Assembly (NCBI RefSeq): GCF_001412535.1
Contig: NZ_CP011774.1
Span: 3,033,501-3,097,500, forward strand
Direction of reading: 5' to 3'
Origin: Limnohabitans sp. 63ED37-2
GTDB lineage: Bacteria; Pseudomonadota; Gammaproteobacteria; Burkholderiales; Burkholderiaceae_C
Length of the DNA: 64,000 nucleotides
This document shows, in pieces, positions 42,105 through 50,788 of this stretch (the stretch's first letter is position 1; every line of letters begins with the position of its first letter). Below the pieces are notes generated by a model. That model was not told the DNA's origin. It did no database searches and saw nothing but the letters and a program-made list of their open reading frames with translations. The translations under genes and the position numbers were made by a program.

Positions 42105-43024
42105 GTTTGACCCTCCTTGCTCTTGAAGGCTTTGTTGGTGAGCACCGTCATCACCAAAATGATGACAAACAACATCCATGAAATGGCGCTGGCCAGACCA
42201 AAGTCATTGAAGTCAAACGCTGTCCTGTACATGTACATGGCGGTGGTCATTCCGGCGTACTCAGGCCCGCCTTTGCCACCGGTGAGGATGAAGGGCTCTT
42301 CAAACAATTGCAGACCGCCAATCACTGTCAGCGTGACGCCAAAAAACATGATGGGTTTGAGTTGCGGCAACGTGATGAACCAAAACTGTTGCCAGCTTTT
42401 GGCCCCGTCCATGCGCGCGGCCTCGTACAGCTCTCGCGGAATGCTTTGCATGGCAGCCACATACAAAATGACGTTGAAGCCCAGATAGCGCCAAAACACC
42501 ACAGCCGACACCACCGGTTTGACCGCTTCGGGGCTACCCAACCAGTCGATGTTCTTGTCCGGCAACACTGCATTGAGCAAGGGCCATTGGGCCAATTCGC
42601 TCAAGGCCGCATTGACCATGCCGTAGTCTGTCGAAAACAAGGTGCTGAACATGATGGCAATGGCCACCGTGGACGTGATGTAGGGCAAAAAGTAGGCCCC
42701 CATCGCGGCGTTGCGCCAACGCCCCAGCTTTTCATTGATCAAGTAGGCCAGGGGAATGGCCACCAGGTGCTGTGGCAACCCCGAGGCCAAAGCCATCCAA
42801 AGGGTATTGCCCAAAGAAGTCCAGACCAGGGGGTCTTCCATGGCGAATTGCAAATTTTCCAGTCCCACAAATTCCATCGAGTTCAACCCTTTCACCGGAT
42901 CCCACACATGGAACATGAGCACAAAAGAAAAAACGATTGGAAACAGTCCAAATACCAGGAACAGCAACAAAAATGGGCTGATGAGCACATAGGGTGCGGC
43001 AGCCGGTTTGAGCAACGGTTTCAT
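42101..43024 (-). CDS. Sugar ABC transporter permease (MalF type)
   Basis: A 307-residue permease with six helices. The N-terminal YVLISPFLLLFLVFGLFPIV is typical of CUT1 MalF-type subunits, and the EAA loop reads ELYEAARMDGAKSWQQFWFI. The start codon overlaps the stop of the binding-protein gene by 1 nt (TGATG), so translation of the two is coupled. Confidence 0.92.
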   Translation of the reverse strand: MKPLLKPAAAPYVLISPFLLLFLVFGLFPIVFSFVLMFHVWDPVKGLNSMEFVGLENLQFAMEDPLVWTSLGNTLWMALASGLPQHLVAIPLAYLINEKLGRWRNAAMGAYFLPYITSTVAIAIMFSTLFSTDYGMVNAALSELAQWPLLNAVLPDKNIDWLGSPEAVKPVVSAVVFWRYLGFNVILYVAAMQSIPRELYEAARMDGAKSWQQFWFITLPQLKPIMFFGVTLTVIGGLQLFEEPFILTGGKGGPEYAGMTTAMYMYRTAFDFNDFGLASAISWMLFVIILVMTVLTNKAFKSKEGQT

Positions 43025-44265
43025 CAGCGGCTGGCCCTTCTTTGCACCAGGCGATGTGCGTCCTTGAGCGCCTGGTCGATGGGTTTGTTTTTGTTGAGTA
43101 CCAGATCCAGTTCGGCGTTGACGATTTCTTCGGCCACGCTGTCATTTTTGAAGACTTGCGTCGGCTTGATCTGCATCGCGGTCGCTTTCCAATCCAGTCG
43201 GGCTTTTTGGCCACCCAGAAAGGCGACCGGCTGGCTAAAAAAGTCGCCGCTTTGCGCCGCGATCAATGCGGGAAATGCGTTGTACTTTTCAAACGCCAGT
43301 TGCTGCTGGCGGGTGTTAAGGGTGAGGTGCTGAATCAGGTCCCAGGCTTTGTCCTTATTCACCGCTTTTTTGGGAATGGCGTAAAAGGTTCCGCCCCAGG
43401 AAGTGGCTACCCGCTCGGGCAGGGCCGTCGAACGCCACAGCCCACTGGTGTTGGGTGCCAGCCAGTTTTGGAGGTGCCCACCCAACCAGGCACCCATCAT
43501 TTGCACCGACACGGTGCCACGCTTAAGTGACTCGCCCCATTCGTTAGACCAAGCGTTGATCTTCGCGTCCAAACCTTGTGCCCTGATTTTCTGGGCCACT
43601 TCAAAGCCTCTTCTGAAACGTGGCGAGCTGTCGATGACCGATTTGCCTTGCGCGTCGAAATAAACACCCTGACCTTCAGGGATGCCGGTTCGGATGACGA
43701 TGTCTTTGACGTCACGAGCATGGGCCACCAAATAAGCCCCCGTGCTTTGTTTGATTTTTTGGCCACCTTGAATGAAGCTGTCCCATGACTGCGTCAACTC
43801 TGCCTCGTTGACTTTGGCCTTAACCAGCAAGTCATGGCGGTAAAACATGGCCCCAGGCCCAATATCTGTGGGAATGGCCACTTGGCCGTATTGCGCAGAA
43901 CGGCCCTGTGCCAAGGCATAGGCGACCATTTTGGAGGCATGTTGGCCAAAGGAGTAAGGCGCCTGGTTCAGATCTTCCAAGCCACCACTTTGCGCAAACC
44001 GCCCCAGGTAGCCGTATTCCAGGGTCATCACATCGGGTAGACCAGTTGAGGTGGCCAGGGCCGTGGTCATGGCAGTGTGGTGATCGGCATATTCGCGGCC
44101 CACCACTTTGACGTCAACGTCCGGGTTTTTCTTCTGCCACTCTTGCAGTGCGGCTTTGACAATGTCATCTACGGCAGGGAACGCGGCCACCGTCAAGGTC
44201 GTTTTTTGGGCCATCGCCCAGTTCAAAGACAAGGCGCAAATAACAAACACCGCTGTTTTTTTCAT
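43024..44265 (-). CDS. Sugar ABC transporter substrate-binding protein (CUT1)
   Basis: A 413-residue periplasmic binding protein with a signal peptide ending NWAMA before QKTT. It has the CUT1 pattern: ALQEWQKKNPDVDVKVV, LPDVMTLEYGYLG, GPGAMFYRHDLL and WGGTFYAIPKKA. The ligand is probably laminaribiose or longer beta-1,3-gluco-oligosaccharides, from the surrounding enzymes. ATG 44265 has AGAGG upstream and lies 15 nt downstream of operator 3; the more upstream open frame crosses that operator. Confidence 0.92.
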   Translation of the reverse strand: MKKTAVFVICALSLNWAMAQKTTLTVAAFPAVDDIVKAALQEWQKKNPDVDVKVVGREYADHHTAMTTALATSTGLPDVMTLEYGYLGRFAQSGGLEDLNQAPYSFGQHASKMVAYALAQGRSAQYGQVAIPTDIGPGAMFYRHDLLVKAKVNEAELTQSWDSFIQGGQKIKQSTGAYLVAHARDVKDIVIRTGIPEGQGVYFDAQGKSVIDSSPRFRRGFEVAQKIRAQGLDAKINAWSNEWGESLKRGTVSVQMMGAWLGGHLQNWLAPNTSGLWRSTALPERVATSWGGTFYAIPKKAVNKDKAWDLIQHLTLNTRQQQLAFEKYNAFPALIAAQSGDFFSQPVAFLGGQKARLDWKATAMQIKPTQVFKNDSVAEEIVNAELDLVLNKNKPIDQALKDAHRLVQRRASR

Positions 44266-44280
44266 GAAAGCCTCTTGTTT

Positions 44281-44294
44281 TGAAAGCGCTTTCA
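44281..44294. promoter_or_regulatory. LacI-type operator 3 (ABC importer-GH1 unit)
   Basis: TGAAAGCGCTTTCA is the exact core also found at 35088-35101 and 35209-35222. It lies just upstream of the binding-protein start, where bound repressor would block the five-gene operon. Confidence 0.85.
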
Positions 44295-44381
44295 TTTTTC
44301 AACATGGCCACATCAGTGTCAAGAGAACCGAGGGTTTATCCCGGTCTATTCCAGCGTGTCAAGTCAACCCAAAGCAGCAAG

Positions 44382-44404
44382 AAGGCCACTTTAAATACGG
44401 CCTT
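44382..44404 (-). terminator. Terminator-like hairpin after the 156-residue membrane protein gene
   Basis: AAGGCC (44382-44387) and GGCCTT (44399-44404) form a 6-bp stem. On the minus strand it is followed by CTTGCTGC, only a weak T-rich stretch. It separates the membrane-protein transcript from operator 3. Confidence 0.4.
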
Positions 44405-44443
44405 TTCTGGGAGTAGCGTCTGAACAGTAGAGGTCTAACTTGC

Positions 44444-44914
44444 TCAGATGTAATACAGACGATCCCGGACCAAACGGGCAGCGCGGCGGGTCATCAGGGT
44501 CTCCAGATCACGGACCGGGCTTTGGGACTGGCTGGCTCGGTCCATGGCCACTTGCAGGTCGCTCATCAGGCGTGGGTCGGTCTGGGCCATGGACCACAAA
44601 CGTTCGTCAGCGCGGCTGCGGGCCACATGGGCCGACCAGGCATCCAGGCCGGTCATCAGGTTTTGCGCCAGGTGGCGCGTCAGGCCGCGCAGAACAACGA
44701 TGGCCAACACGGCCACGGCCCACAGCGCCAGCCAAGCGGCCACCACATGGGATTCGGCCCAGCTGTCGATCATCTGATCGACACCAACGACCAATGCGGC
44801 CACGCCTGCAGCCAGCAAGAGGTTCGCGAGGGTTTTGCTCGAAGAGCGGGGGGCTGTGTTGACAGCAGGCATGGCGGGCAAGGTGCCCAAGACAGATTTA
44901 GCGGTGGTGTTCAT
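44444..44914 (-). CDS. Conserved two-span membrane protein, unknown function
   Basis: A 156-residue protein with a polar ~25-residue N-terminus, two membrane helices (LANLLLAAGVAALVVGV and VVAAWLALWAVAVLAIVVL) and a charged helical C-terminal half (WSAHVARSRADERLWSMAQT onward, ending RLVRDRLYYI). AAGGGA precedes the ATG at 44914. I do not recognise the family. It is divergent from a LysR gene. Confidence 0.65.
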   Translation of the reverse strand: MNTTAKSVLGTLPAMPAVNTAPRSSSKTLANLLLAAGVAALVVGVDQMIDSWAESHVVAAWLALWAVAVLAIVVLRGLTRHLAQNLMTGLDAWSAHVARSRADERLWSMAQTDPRLMSDLQVAMDRASQSQSPVRDLETLMTRRAARLVRDRLYYI

Positions 44915-45060
44915 TTTGTGTTCCCTTGATTCAGTTTTGTTTTCTTTGGCAATCCAAAACAACAAAACCATATGTCGAATCATAGGGTTTTTACCAATGT
45001 TGTTCAACTTTATCTTCTTAATGGCCTTCATTCATAATGGTGATAGTTGAAAACAAACCC

Positions 45061-46053
45061 ATGCCCTCCGCCATCCCCCACTCTTTTCGAACCCTTGACC
45101 TGAATTTGCTGCGGGTGTTCGACGAGGTGATGGCCGAGCGCAGCCTGACCCGGGCCGCGCACAACCTGGCGCTGACCCAACCGGCCGTGAGCAATGCCTT
45201 GCGCCGATTGCGCGAGGCCTTGGGCGATGAACTGGTGCGCCGCCACGGACACGGCATCGAACCCACGCCCCGGGCGCTTGCGCTCTGGCCCAGTGTGCGC
45301 GAGGCCCTGCGCCAATTGCAGGCGGCCATCGTGCCCAGCGCTTTTGAGCCGCAGCAAGCCAACAGCACCTTTGTGCTGGCCATGGCGGACGCCACCGCCG
45401 CCGAACTCATGGGCGGGTTGGCGCGCGAACTGGAGCTGCAGGCGCCGGGCGTGTCCTTGCGTGTGCTGCCCCTGACCACACGCGACCCGCGCAAACTGCT
45501 GAGCGAAGACAGCGCCGACATCGCGCTGGGCTACTTTCCGGCGGTGCTGGCCGACCTGACGGCTCGCGCCCAGTCGGGCGAGGCCATCCCCTTTGAACAC
45601 CAGCGCCTGTATTCGGGTGAGTACGTGTGTGTGATGCGCAAGGGCCACCCGCTGGCCAAGCGGCCCATCAGCCTGCAGGACTATTGCGCGGCTCGCCATT
45701 TGCTGGTCAGCTTTTCTGGGCGGGCTTATGGCTTTGTGGACGAAGCCTTGGCCGCCATCGGGCAGCAAAGGCGCATCGTGCTCACGGTGAACCAGTTTTT
45801 CACGGCCGGGCGGGTGGTGGTGAACTCCGATTTGCTCACCGTGCTGCCGCGCCACTTTGTGCCCACCACCGGCATGTCCCATGAACTGGTGCTGCACGAC
45901 CTGCCTTTTGACGTGCCGCCTGTGCAAGTGCACGCCATTTGGCACCGCAAACGCCAACAAGACAGCCCACACCAATGGCTGCGCGCCCAACTGCAACAAG
46001 TGGCGCGGCAGGCATTTGGCAACCCTCTGCCAACCAGCGACATCCCCACATGA
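45061..46053 (+). CDS. LysR-family transcriptional regulator
   Basis: A 330-residue LysR regulator with the winged-helix signature LDLNLLRVFDEVMAERSLTR, then LALTQPAVSNALRRLREALG, and a type 2 periplasmic-binding effector domain. The N-terminal form resembles the NodD/LinR-like LysR subgroup. ATG 45061 is chosen; another at 45037 is possible. Its stop overlaps the start of the metallophosphoesterase gene (ATGA), so the two are one unit. The inducer is unknown. Confidence 0.87.
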   Translation: MPSAIPHSFRTLDLNLLRVFDEVMAERSLTRAAHNLALTQPAVSNALRRLREALGDELVRRHGHGIEPTPRALALWPSVREALRQLQAAIVPSAFEPQQANSTFVLAMADATAAELMGGLARELELQAPGVSLRVLPLTTRDPRKLLSEDSADIALGYFPAVLADLTARAQSGEAIPFEHQRLYSGEYVCVMRKGHPLAKRPISLQDYCAARHLLVSFSGRAYGFVDEALAAIGQQRRIVLTVNQFFTAGRVVVNSDLLTVLPRHFVPTTGMSHELVLHDLPFDVPPVQVHAIWHRKRQQDSPHQWLRAQLQQVARQAFGNPLPTSDIPT

Positions 46054-46931
46054 AGATCCAACTCCTGTCCGACCTGCACCTGGAGTCCAACCCCGACTTC
46101 ATGCCCAGCCCGGCGCCCGGTGCCGATGTGCTGGTGCTGGCGGGTGACATTGGCTCTTACCAAACTGGCTCGGCCCTGGCCCAGGCGGGCGACGGCGACT
46201 TTGGCCTGGCGCGGTTCTCGCCGCTGCACGGCTGGCCCACACCCGTGCTCTTTGTGCCCGGCAACCACGAGTACGACGGGCTGGACTTTGACGAAGCCCA
46301 CACCCGGCTGCACCAAACCTGCGAGCGGCTGGGCATCACTTGGTTGGAGCGCGAGGTGCTGCATCTGGGCGGCGTGCGCTTTGCGGGCACCACGCTGTGG
46401 ACCGATTTTGACGCGCTGGGGCCGCTGGCCGGGCAGCCCATCCCCGACCCGCTGACCGACAAAATTCCGGCGCACTTCAGCCACCCCAACAGCCAATACA
46501 CACGCCAACTCAAAGCCCGCGACAAGGCCTTTCGGGCCGCCAACTATTACCTGCGCAAAACGCTGACCACGCGACAAGGCGAGCCTTGGCTGGCCGAGGA
46601 CCTGCGCGAGCAAGCCCTGCGATGCCAGGACTGGCTGAGCGCTGCGCTGCGCGCGCCTTTTGCGGGGCCCACCGTGGTGGTCACGCACTTTGCGCCCAGC
46701 TTGGGCAGCGCCGACCCGCGCTACGGCCGGGTGCCGGGCACAGCGGGTTTTTGCAACGCGCTCGACCACTTGCTGCCACAGGCCCAGTTGTGGCTGCACG
46801 GCCATTTGCATTGCCCGAGTGACTACACCCAAAACGGCTGCCGCGTGGTGGCCAACCCGCTGGGTTATGCGCGCAAAAACGAACAGGTGACGTTCCAAGC
46901 GCAATGCCTGCTGGAAGTTCGAGGCACATAA
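46050..46931 (+). CDS. Calcineurin-like metallophosphoesterase
   Basis: A 293-residue enzyme with the metal-binding motifs of the family in order: LLSDLHLE, VLAGDIGS, VPGNHEYDG, VVVTHFAPS and WLHGHLH. The substrate is unknown; related proteins act on cyclic nucleotides or phosphodiesters. It is translationally coupled to the LysR gene upstream. Confidence 0.87.
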   Translation: MKIQLLSDLHLESNPDFMPSPAPGADVLVLAGDIGSYQTGSALAQAGDGDFGLARFSPLHGWPTPVLFVPGNHEYDGLDFDEAHTRLHQTCERLGITWLEREVLHLGGVRFAGTTLWTDFDALGPLAGQPIPDPLTDKIPAHFSHPNSQYTRQLKARDKAFRAANYYLRKTLTTRQGEPWLAEDLREQALRCQDWLSAALRAPFAGPTVVVTHFAPSLGSADPRYGRVPGTAGFCNALDHLLPQAQLWLHGHLHCPSDYTQNGCRVVANPLGYARKNEQVTFQAQCLLEVRGT

Positions 46932-47057
46932 GGCCCAGCACGCACGTGGCCGAAAAGGCGTCCACGCCAGCCTCTGATTTCATGACCTAGGTCAAGGCTT
47001 CACGGCCCAGCGCGGCTTAAAGTGAAGTCTTCTTTGATCCGCAACAGGAGACCCCTC

Positions 47058-47480
47058 ATGAAAATCTTATTGGCCGTTGACGGCAGTGAATACACCAAAA
47101 AAATGCTGGCCTATCTGACCACGCACGACGAGCTCTTCAGCACGAACAACAGCTACACCCTGCTGACGGTGAACCCCCAACTGCCCCCCCGCGCTCGCGC
47201 TGCTGTGGGCAAAGACATGGTGGACGCCTATCACCGAGAGGAAGCCGAAAAAGTGCTCAGCCCGGTCACCAAGTTTTTGCTGCGCCACGGCATCGACGCC
47301 AAGACCGTGGCCAAAGTCGGCCATGCGGGTGAGACCATCTCCAAAACCGCCGACAGCGGCAAGTTTGATCTGGTGGTGATGGGCTCACACGGTCACGGCA
47401 CCTTGGGCAACGTGATCATGGGCTCGGTGGCCACCCAGGTGTTGGCGCACTGCAAAGTGCCTGTGCTGCTGGTGCGTTAA
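47058..47480 (+). CDS. Universal stress protein UspA family
   Basis: A 140-residue single Usp domain: MKILLAVDGSEYTKKML at the N-terminus and the ATP-binding GSHGHGTLGNVIMGSV near the C-terminus. The G-x2-G-x9-G-S motif points to the ATP-binding subgroup. A CAGGAG ribosome site precedes the ATG at 47058. It is convergent with the TetR gene 10 nt away. Confidence 0.9.
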   Translation: MKILLAVDGSEYTKKMLAYLTTHDELFSTNNSYTLLTVNPQLPPRARAAVGKDMVDAYHREEAEKVLSPVTKFLLRHGIDAKTVAKVGHAGETISKTADSGKFDLVVMGSHGHGTLGNVIMGSVATQVLAHCKVPVLLVR

Positions 47481-47490
47481 AGCGCTGGAT

Positions 47491-48114
47491 TCAGCGGGCG
47501 TTGAGCCCGTCAAAGCAGGTGCTCATCACCAAGTCGAGAATTTGATCGTCGGTGTGTTGCTCGCCCATCTTGAGGAACTCGAGCACCGGGTCGCAGGCCC
47601 GGGCAAACAAGGTGTAGAGCACCGCGACCGCGGGCAGCGCCTTGTTGATCTGGCCCTGCGCTTGGGCCTCTTCGATCCAGCCGCCCAAGGCATCGCTGAC
47701 TTCCATCAAGCCGTCCATGTAGTCCTTGCTGGCCATCAAGGTGGCACGCAGGCTGGAGTTCTGGCTGGGCAATGAGGGCATCAGGCCTTGCAGTTTGAGC
47801 GTCATGGTCCAGCGGGTCACGGCCTTGATCTTCTCCAGCGGGGCCAATTGGGGGTCGGTGCTCTGGATCACCTCTTGCGCCCGGCGCATGGCCGTGACCA
47901 TGGCAGCGCAGGCCAGCTCTTCCTTGCTGGTGAAGTGTTTGTACAGGCTGGCTTTGGCGATGCCCACCTCGGCGGCCACCTCGTCCACCGTCATCGCGTC
48001 AAAACCTTTTTCGGCCAACAGGCGGTTGACCGACTGGATGATGGCGGTCTCGCGGGCAGCGAGCATCTGGACTTTGAAGGACTTCTTGGGCGCGGTCACG
48101 TTGGTGGTGTTCAT
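47491..48114 (-). CDS. TetR-family transcriptional regulator
   Basis: A 207-residue TetR regulator. The helix-turn-helix region reads LLAEKGFDAMTVDEVAAEVG then IAKASLYKHFTSKEEL, and the rest is a helical effector domain. It lies downstream of phoD on the same strand, with a terminator-like hairpin between them. The target is unknown; self-regulation or regulation of phoD is possible. Confidence 0.87.
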   Translation of the reverse strand: MNTTNVTAPKKSFKVQMLAARETAIIQSVNRLLAEKGFDAMTVDEVAAEVGIAKASLYKHFTSKEELACAAMVTAMRRAQEVIQSTDPQLAPLEKIKAVTRWTMTLKLQGLMPSLPSQNSSLRATLMASKDYMDGLMEVSDALGGWIEEAQAQGQINKALPAVAVLYTLFARACDPVLEFLKMGEQHTDDQILDLVMSTCFDGLNAR

Positions 48115-48138
48115 GCAACGATTCTAGCCGTGCGGCCC

Positions 48139-48182
48139 AAAAAAAGACCGCATGGTAACCCTTGGATACGGCCGGGTCTTTT
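48139..48182 (-). terminator. Intrinsic terminator of phoD
   Basis: Read on the minus strand, AAAAGACC (48182-48175) pairs with GGTCTTTT (48149-48142) around a 25-nt loop and is followed by further T residues, giving seven T in a row. It begins at the phoD stop codon and separates it from the TetR gene. Confidence 0.6.
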
Positions 48183-49792
48183 CAAGACCCCGCAAGCACA
48201 CCGGCCACGCCTTGCTGCACGGTCCAGCGCCCCTGCAGCCCCAGCCGGGCTTCGGGCTGGGCCGGGTGTGGGGTGGTCAAGAACTGCGCATCCAGCCGTT
48301 CAGGCCGGATGTCGATCAGGGTGTAGCCCCGCTCGTCCGAGCGGGCGTGGCGGATGTCTGGGTTCTCGCGCTGGATTTGCGCCATGAGTTTGGTCGACAT
48401 GCCCCGGGTGGACACCGAGGTGGTGACCAACTCGCTGGCCACCACGGGCGAGCGCTCATCGCCCGCTTGCACGCGCAAGTGCGCCGCCACATTGGCATGG
48501 ATGTCACCGCCGAGCATGACCACATCGCTCAGTCGCGCATCGGCCACCGTCTGCAAGAGCCGCGCCCGCGCTTGGGGGTAACCGTCCCAGCCATCGGTAA
48601 ATGCGCTGCGCCCCAAGGGGGTCTGTACACCGCTGCTGGCCATCAAGGTGGACTGCGCCAGCAGTTTCCAGCGCCGCTGGCTTTGTGTGAGGCCCGCCGT
48701 GAGCCATTGTTCTTGGGCCTGACCGAGCATGCTGCGCGCCGGGTCGGCCAAGGCATCACAGCCCATGACCACGCGCCCACCCCCGCGCATCAGGTCGGGG
48801 CAGGCCTGGTGGTCGCGGTGCTGGCGGCAGTCCAGGGTCCACAAATCGGCCAGCGTGCCCCAAGCCATGCGGTCGTGGATACGCATCTGGCTGGGCTGCT
48901 GCGGATCAGGCCCCAGGCGCAGCGGCATGTGCTCAAAATAAGCCTGGTACGCCGCCGCCCGTCGCTGCAAGAACACCACCGAGTCGGTGAAGTTCTTGTC
49001 GAGATCGTTGGCGTAATCGTTCACCACCTCGTGGTCGTCCCAGGTCATGAGCCAGGGGTGGACCGCATGGCAAGCTTGCAGGTCGGGGTCGCTCTTGTAG
49101 TGCGCATGGCGGGCGCGGTAGGCGTCCAGCGTGGTGGGCATGCCGCCTTCGTGGGCGCGGATTTTGTATTGTTTGTTGCTGCTTTCGTAGATGTAGTCAC
49201 CCACAAAGAGCACCAAGTCCAGATCTTGCGCGGCCATGTCGCGGTGCGCAGAAAAGTGGCCTTGCTCGTAATGCTGGCAAGACGCCAGGCCCAGGCGCAG
49301 GCGGCGCACAGCCTCGTTCAAAGCCGGGCTGGTGCGGGTGCGGCCCACCGGGCTCACGGCACTGCCGGAGCTGAAGCGGAACCAGTAATGCCGCCCCGGC
49401 TGCAGGCCATCGGCCAGCACATGCAGGCTGTGGCCCCGGCGGGCGTCGGTGCTCAGGCGCCACTGGCGCAGGGGTTGGCGCAAGGCCTCGTCGGCAAACA
49501 GCTCACACACCACCGAAGCGCCCGATGCCTGGTGGGCGGCATCGGCCTCATCGATGCGCAAACGCGTCCACAGCACCACACTGCCCGGCTGCGGCTGGCC
49601 ACTGGCCACGCCCAAGCTGAAAGGGTTGACCCGCCAGCGCGGCGGCGCGCTTTGCGCCCGCACGCCGGGTGTGACCCACGGCGCCAATGCGGCAGCCAGC
49701 GCCGCGCGGTGCCAATCGCGGCGTGACCAAGTCGGGCTGAGGCGGGGGGTGATGGGCATGGCGCGTGGGGTGTTGGGCGTTGCGGTTGGCAT
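48182..49792 (-). CDS. phoD: PhoD-type alkaline phosphatase/phosphodiesterase, Tat-exported
   Basis: A ~536-residue PhoD-family enzyme. The signal peptide carries the twin-arginine motif SRRDWHRAALAAALAP and ends near VRAQS. Mature motifs are FSLGVASGQPQPGSVVLWTR, LGLASCQHYEQG, LVLFVGDYIYES, MTWDDHEVVNDYAND and VVMLGGDIHANV, giving the Fe/Ca ligands of PhoD enzymes. It probably releases phosphate from diesters or monoesters in the periplasm. The start is uncertain between ATG 49792 and ATG 49759, neither with a good ribosome site. No PHO box was recognised. Confidence 0.9.
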   Translation of the reverse strand: MPTATPNTPRAMPITPRLSPTWSRRDWHRAALAAALAPWVTPGVRAQSAPPRWRVNPFSLGVASGQPQPGSVVLWTRLRIDEADAAHQASGASVVCELFADEALRQPLRQWRLSTDARRGHSLHVLADGLQPGRHYWFRFSSGSAVSPVGRTRTSPALNEAVRRLRLGLASCQHYEQGHFSAHRDMAAQDLDLVLFVGDYIYESSNKQYKIRAHEGGMPTTLDAYRARHAHYKSDPDLQACHAVHPWLMTWDDHEVVNDYANDLDKNFTDSVVFLQRRAAAYQAYFEHMPLRLGPDPQQPSQMRIHDRMAWGTLADLWTLDCRQHRDHQACPDLMRGGGRVVMGCDALADPARSMLGQAQEQWLTAGLTQSQRRWKLLAQSTLMASSGVQTPLGRSAFTDGWDGYPQARARLLQTVADARLSDVVMLGGDIHANVAAHLRVQAGDERSPVVASELVTTSVSTRGMSTKLMAQIQRENPDIRHARSDERGYTLIDIRPERLDAQFLTTPHPAQPEARLGLQGRWTVQQGVAGVLAGS

Positions 49793-49843
49793 GTTAACCG
49801 GGCGCATCGGGGGTGACAGGCCGCACGGGCAGGGGACGGCACA

Positions 49844-50743
49844 ATGGGCAACATGAGCGCATCGACCCGCCCCCGCAAAGACAACCTGGACGCCTTGGCC
49901 GTGGGCACTTTGCTGGTGTGCTGCATGTTTTGGGGCTTCCAACAGGTGCTGGTCAAAGCCACCGTGGCCGAGTTGCCGCCGGTTTTTGTTTCGGCCGTGC
50001 GCGGCTTGGGGGCCACGCTGCTGCTGTGGCTGTGGTGCCAGTGGCGGGGCGTCAAGCTGTTTGAGCGCGACGGCAGCTTGTGGGCCGGATTGCTGGTGGG
50101 CTGCTTGTTTGCCGCCGAATTTGCCTTCATCTACATCGGGCTGCAACACACCACCGCCTCGCGGCTCACCGTCTTTTTGTACACCTCGCCTTTTTGGGTG
50201 GCGGCCTTGCTGCCTTTGTTCATCCGCACCGAAGGCCTGAAACCCTTGCAATGGGTGGGCATGGCCTGCGCTTTTGCGGCCGTGGTGTTTGCCTTGCGCG
50301 AAGGCTTTGGCGGCGGCGGTGCCACGGGCGACCTGATGGGCCTGGCCGCAGGTGCTTTGTGGGGTCTGACCACCGTGGCCATCCGCGCTTGCAACCTGAC
50401 ACGCATCTCGGCTGAGAAGCTGCTTTTTTACCAACTGGCCGTCAGCACCGCCGTGTTGGTCGGGGTCTCACACGGCATGGGCGAGCCTTGGGGCGGCAGC
50501 TGGAGTGGCTTTGCCATCGGTTCGGTCGCGGTGCAAACCGTGGTCGGTGCCTTCGCCAGCTATTTGGCCTGGATGTGGATGCTCGGCCACTACCCGGCCA
50601 CCAAGATTTCGGCCTTTGTTTTTTTGACGCCACTGTTCGCCCTGTTGTTTGGCCTGCTCTGGCTGGGCGAAGCTGTGACCCTGACCTTGGTGCTGTCCCT
50701 GGCCTTGGTGGCCGTGGGCATTGTGCTGGTCAACCGCAAATGA
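49844..50743 (+). CDS. DMT-superfamily transporter (EamA domains)
   Basis: A 299-residue membrane protein with two EamA repeats of five helices each; the first begins VGTLLVCCMFWGFQQVLVKA and the second DLMGLAAGALWGLTTVAIRA. The substrate is unknown. GGGGA lies 7 nt before the ATG at 49844. It is divergent from phoD with only a ~50-nt gap, and 45 nt upstream of acuI on the same strand. Confidence 0.85.
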   Translation: MGNMSASTRPRKDNLDALAVGTLLVCCMFWGFQQVLVKATVAELPPVFVSAVRGLGATLLLWLWCQWRGVKLFERDGSLWAGLLVGCLFAAEFAFIYIGLQHTTASRLTVFLYTSPFWVAALLPLFIRTEGLKPLQWVGMACAFAAVVFALREGFGGGGATGDLMGLAAGALWGLTTVAIRACNLTRISAEKLLFYQLAVSTAVLVGVSHGMGEPWGGSWSGFAIGSVAVQTVVGAFASYLAWMWMLGHYPATKISAFVFLTPLFALLFGLLWLGEAVTLTLVLSLALVAVGIVLVNRK

Positions 50744-50788
50744 ACGCCCCCAAAACCCTTGAACGTTTTCGCTTTTTGAAAGAAACCC

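Noticed and set aside
48152..49726. 524-codon plus-strand frame opposite phoD
   Set aside because: Antisense shadow of a gene with all PhoD metal-binding motifs in the expected order.
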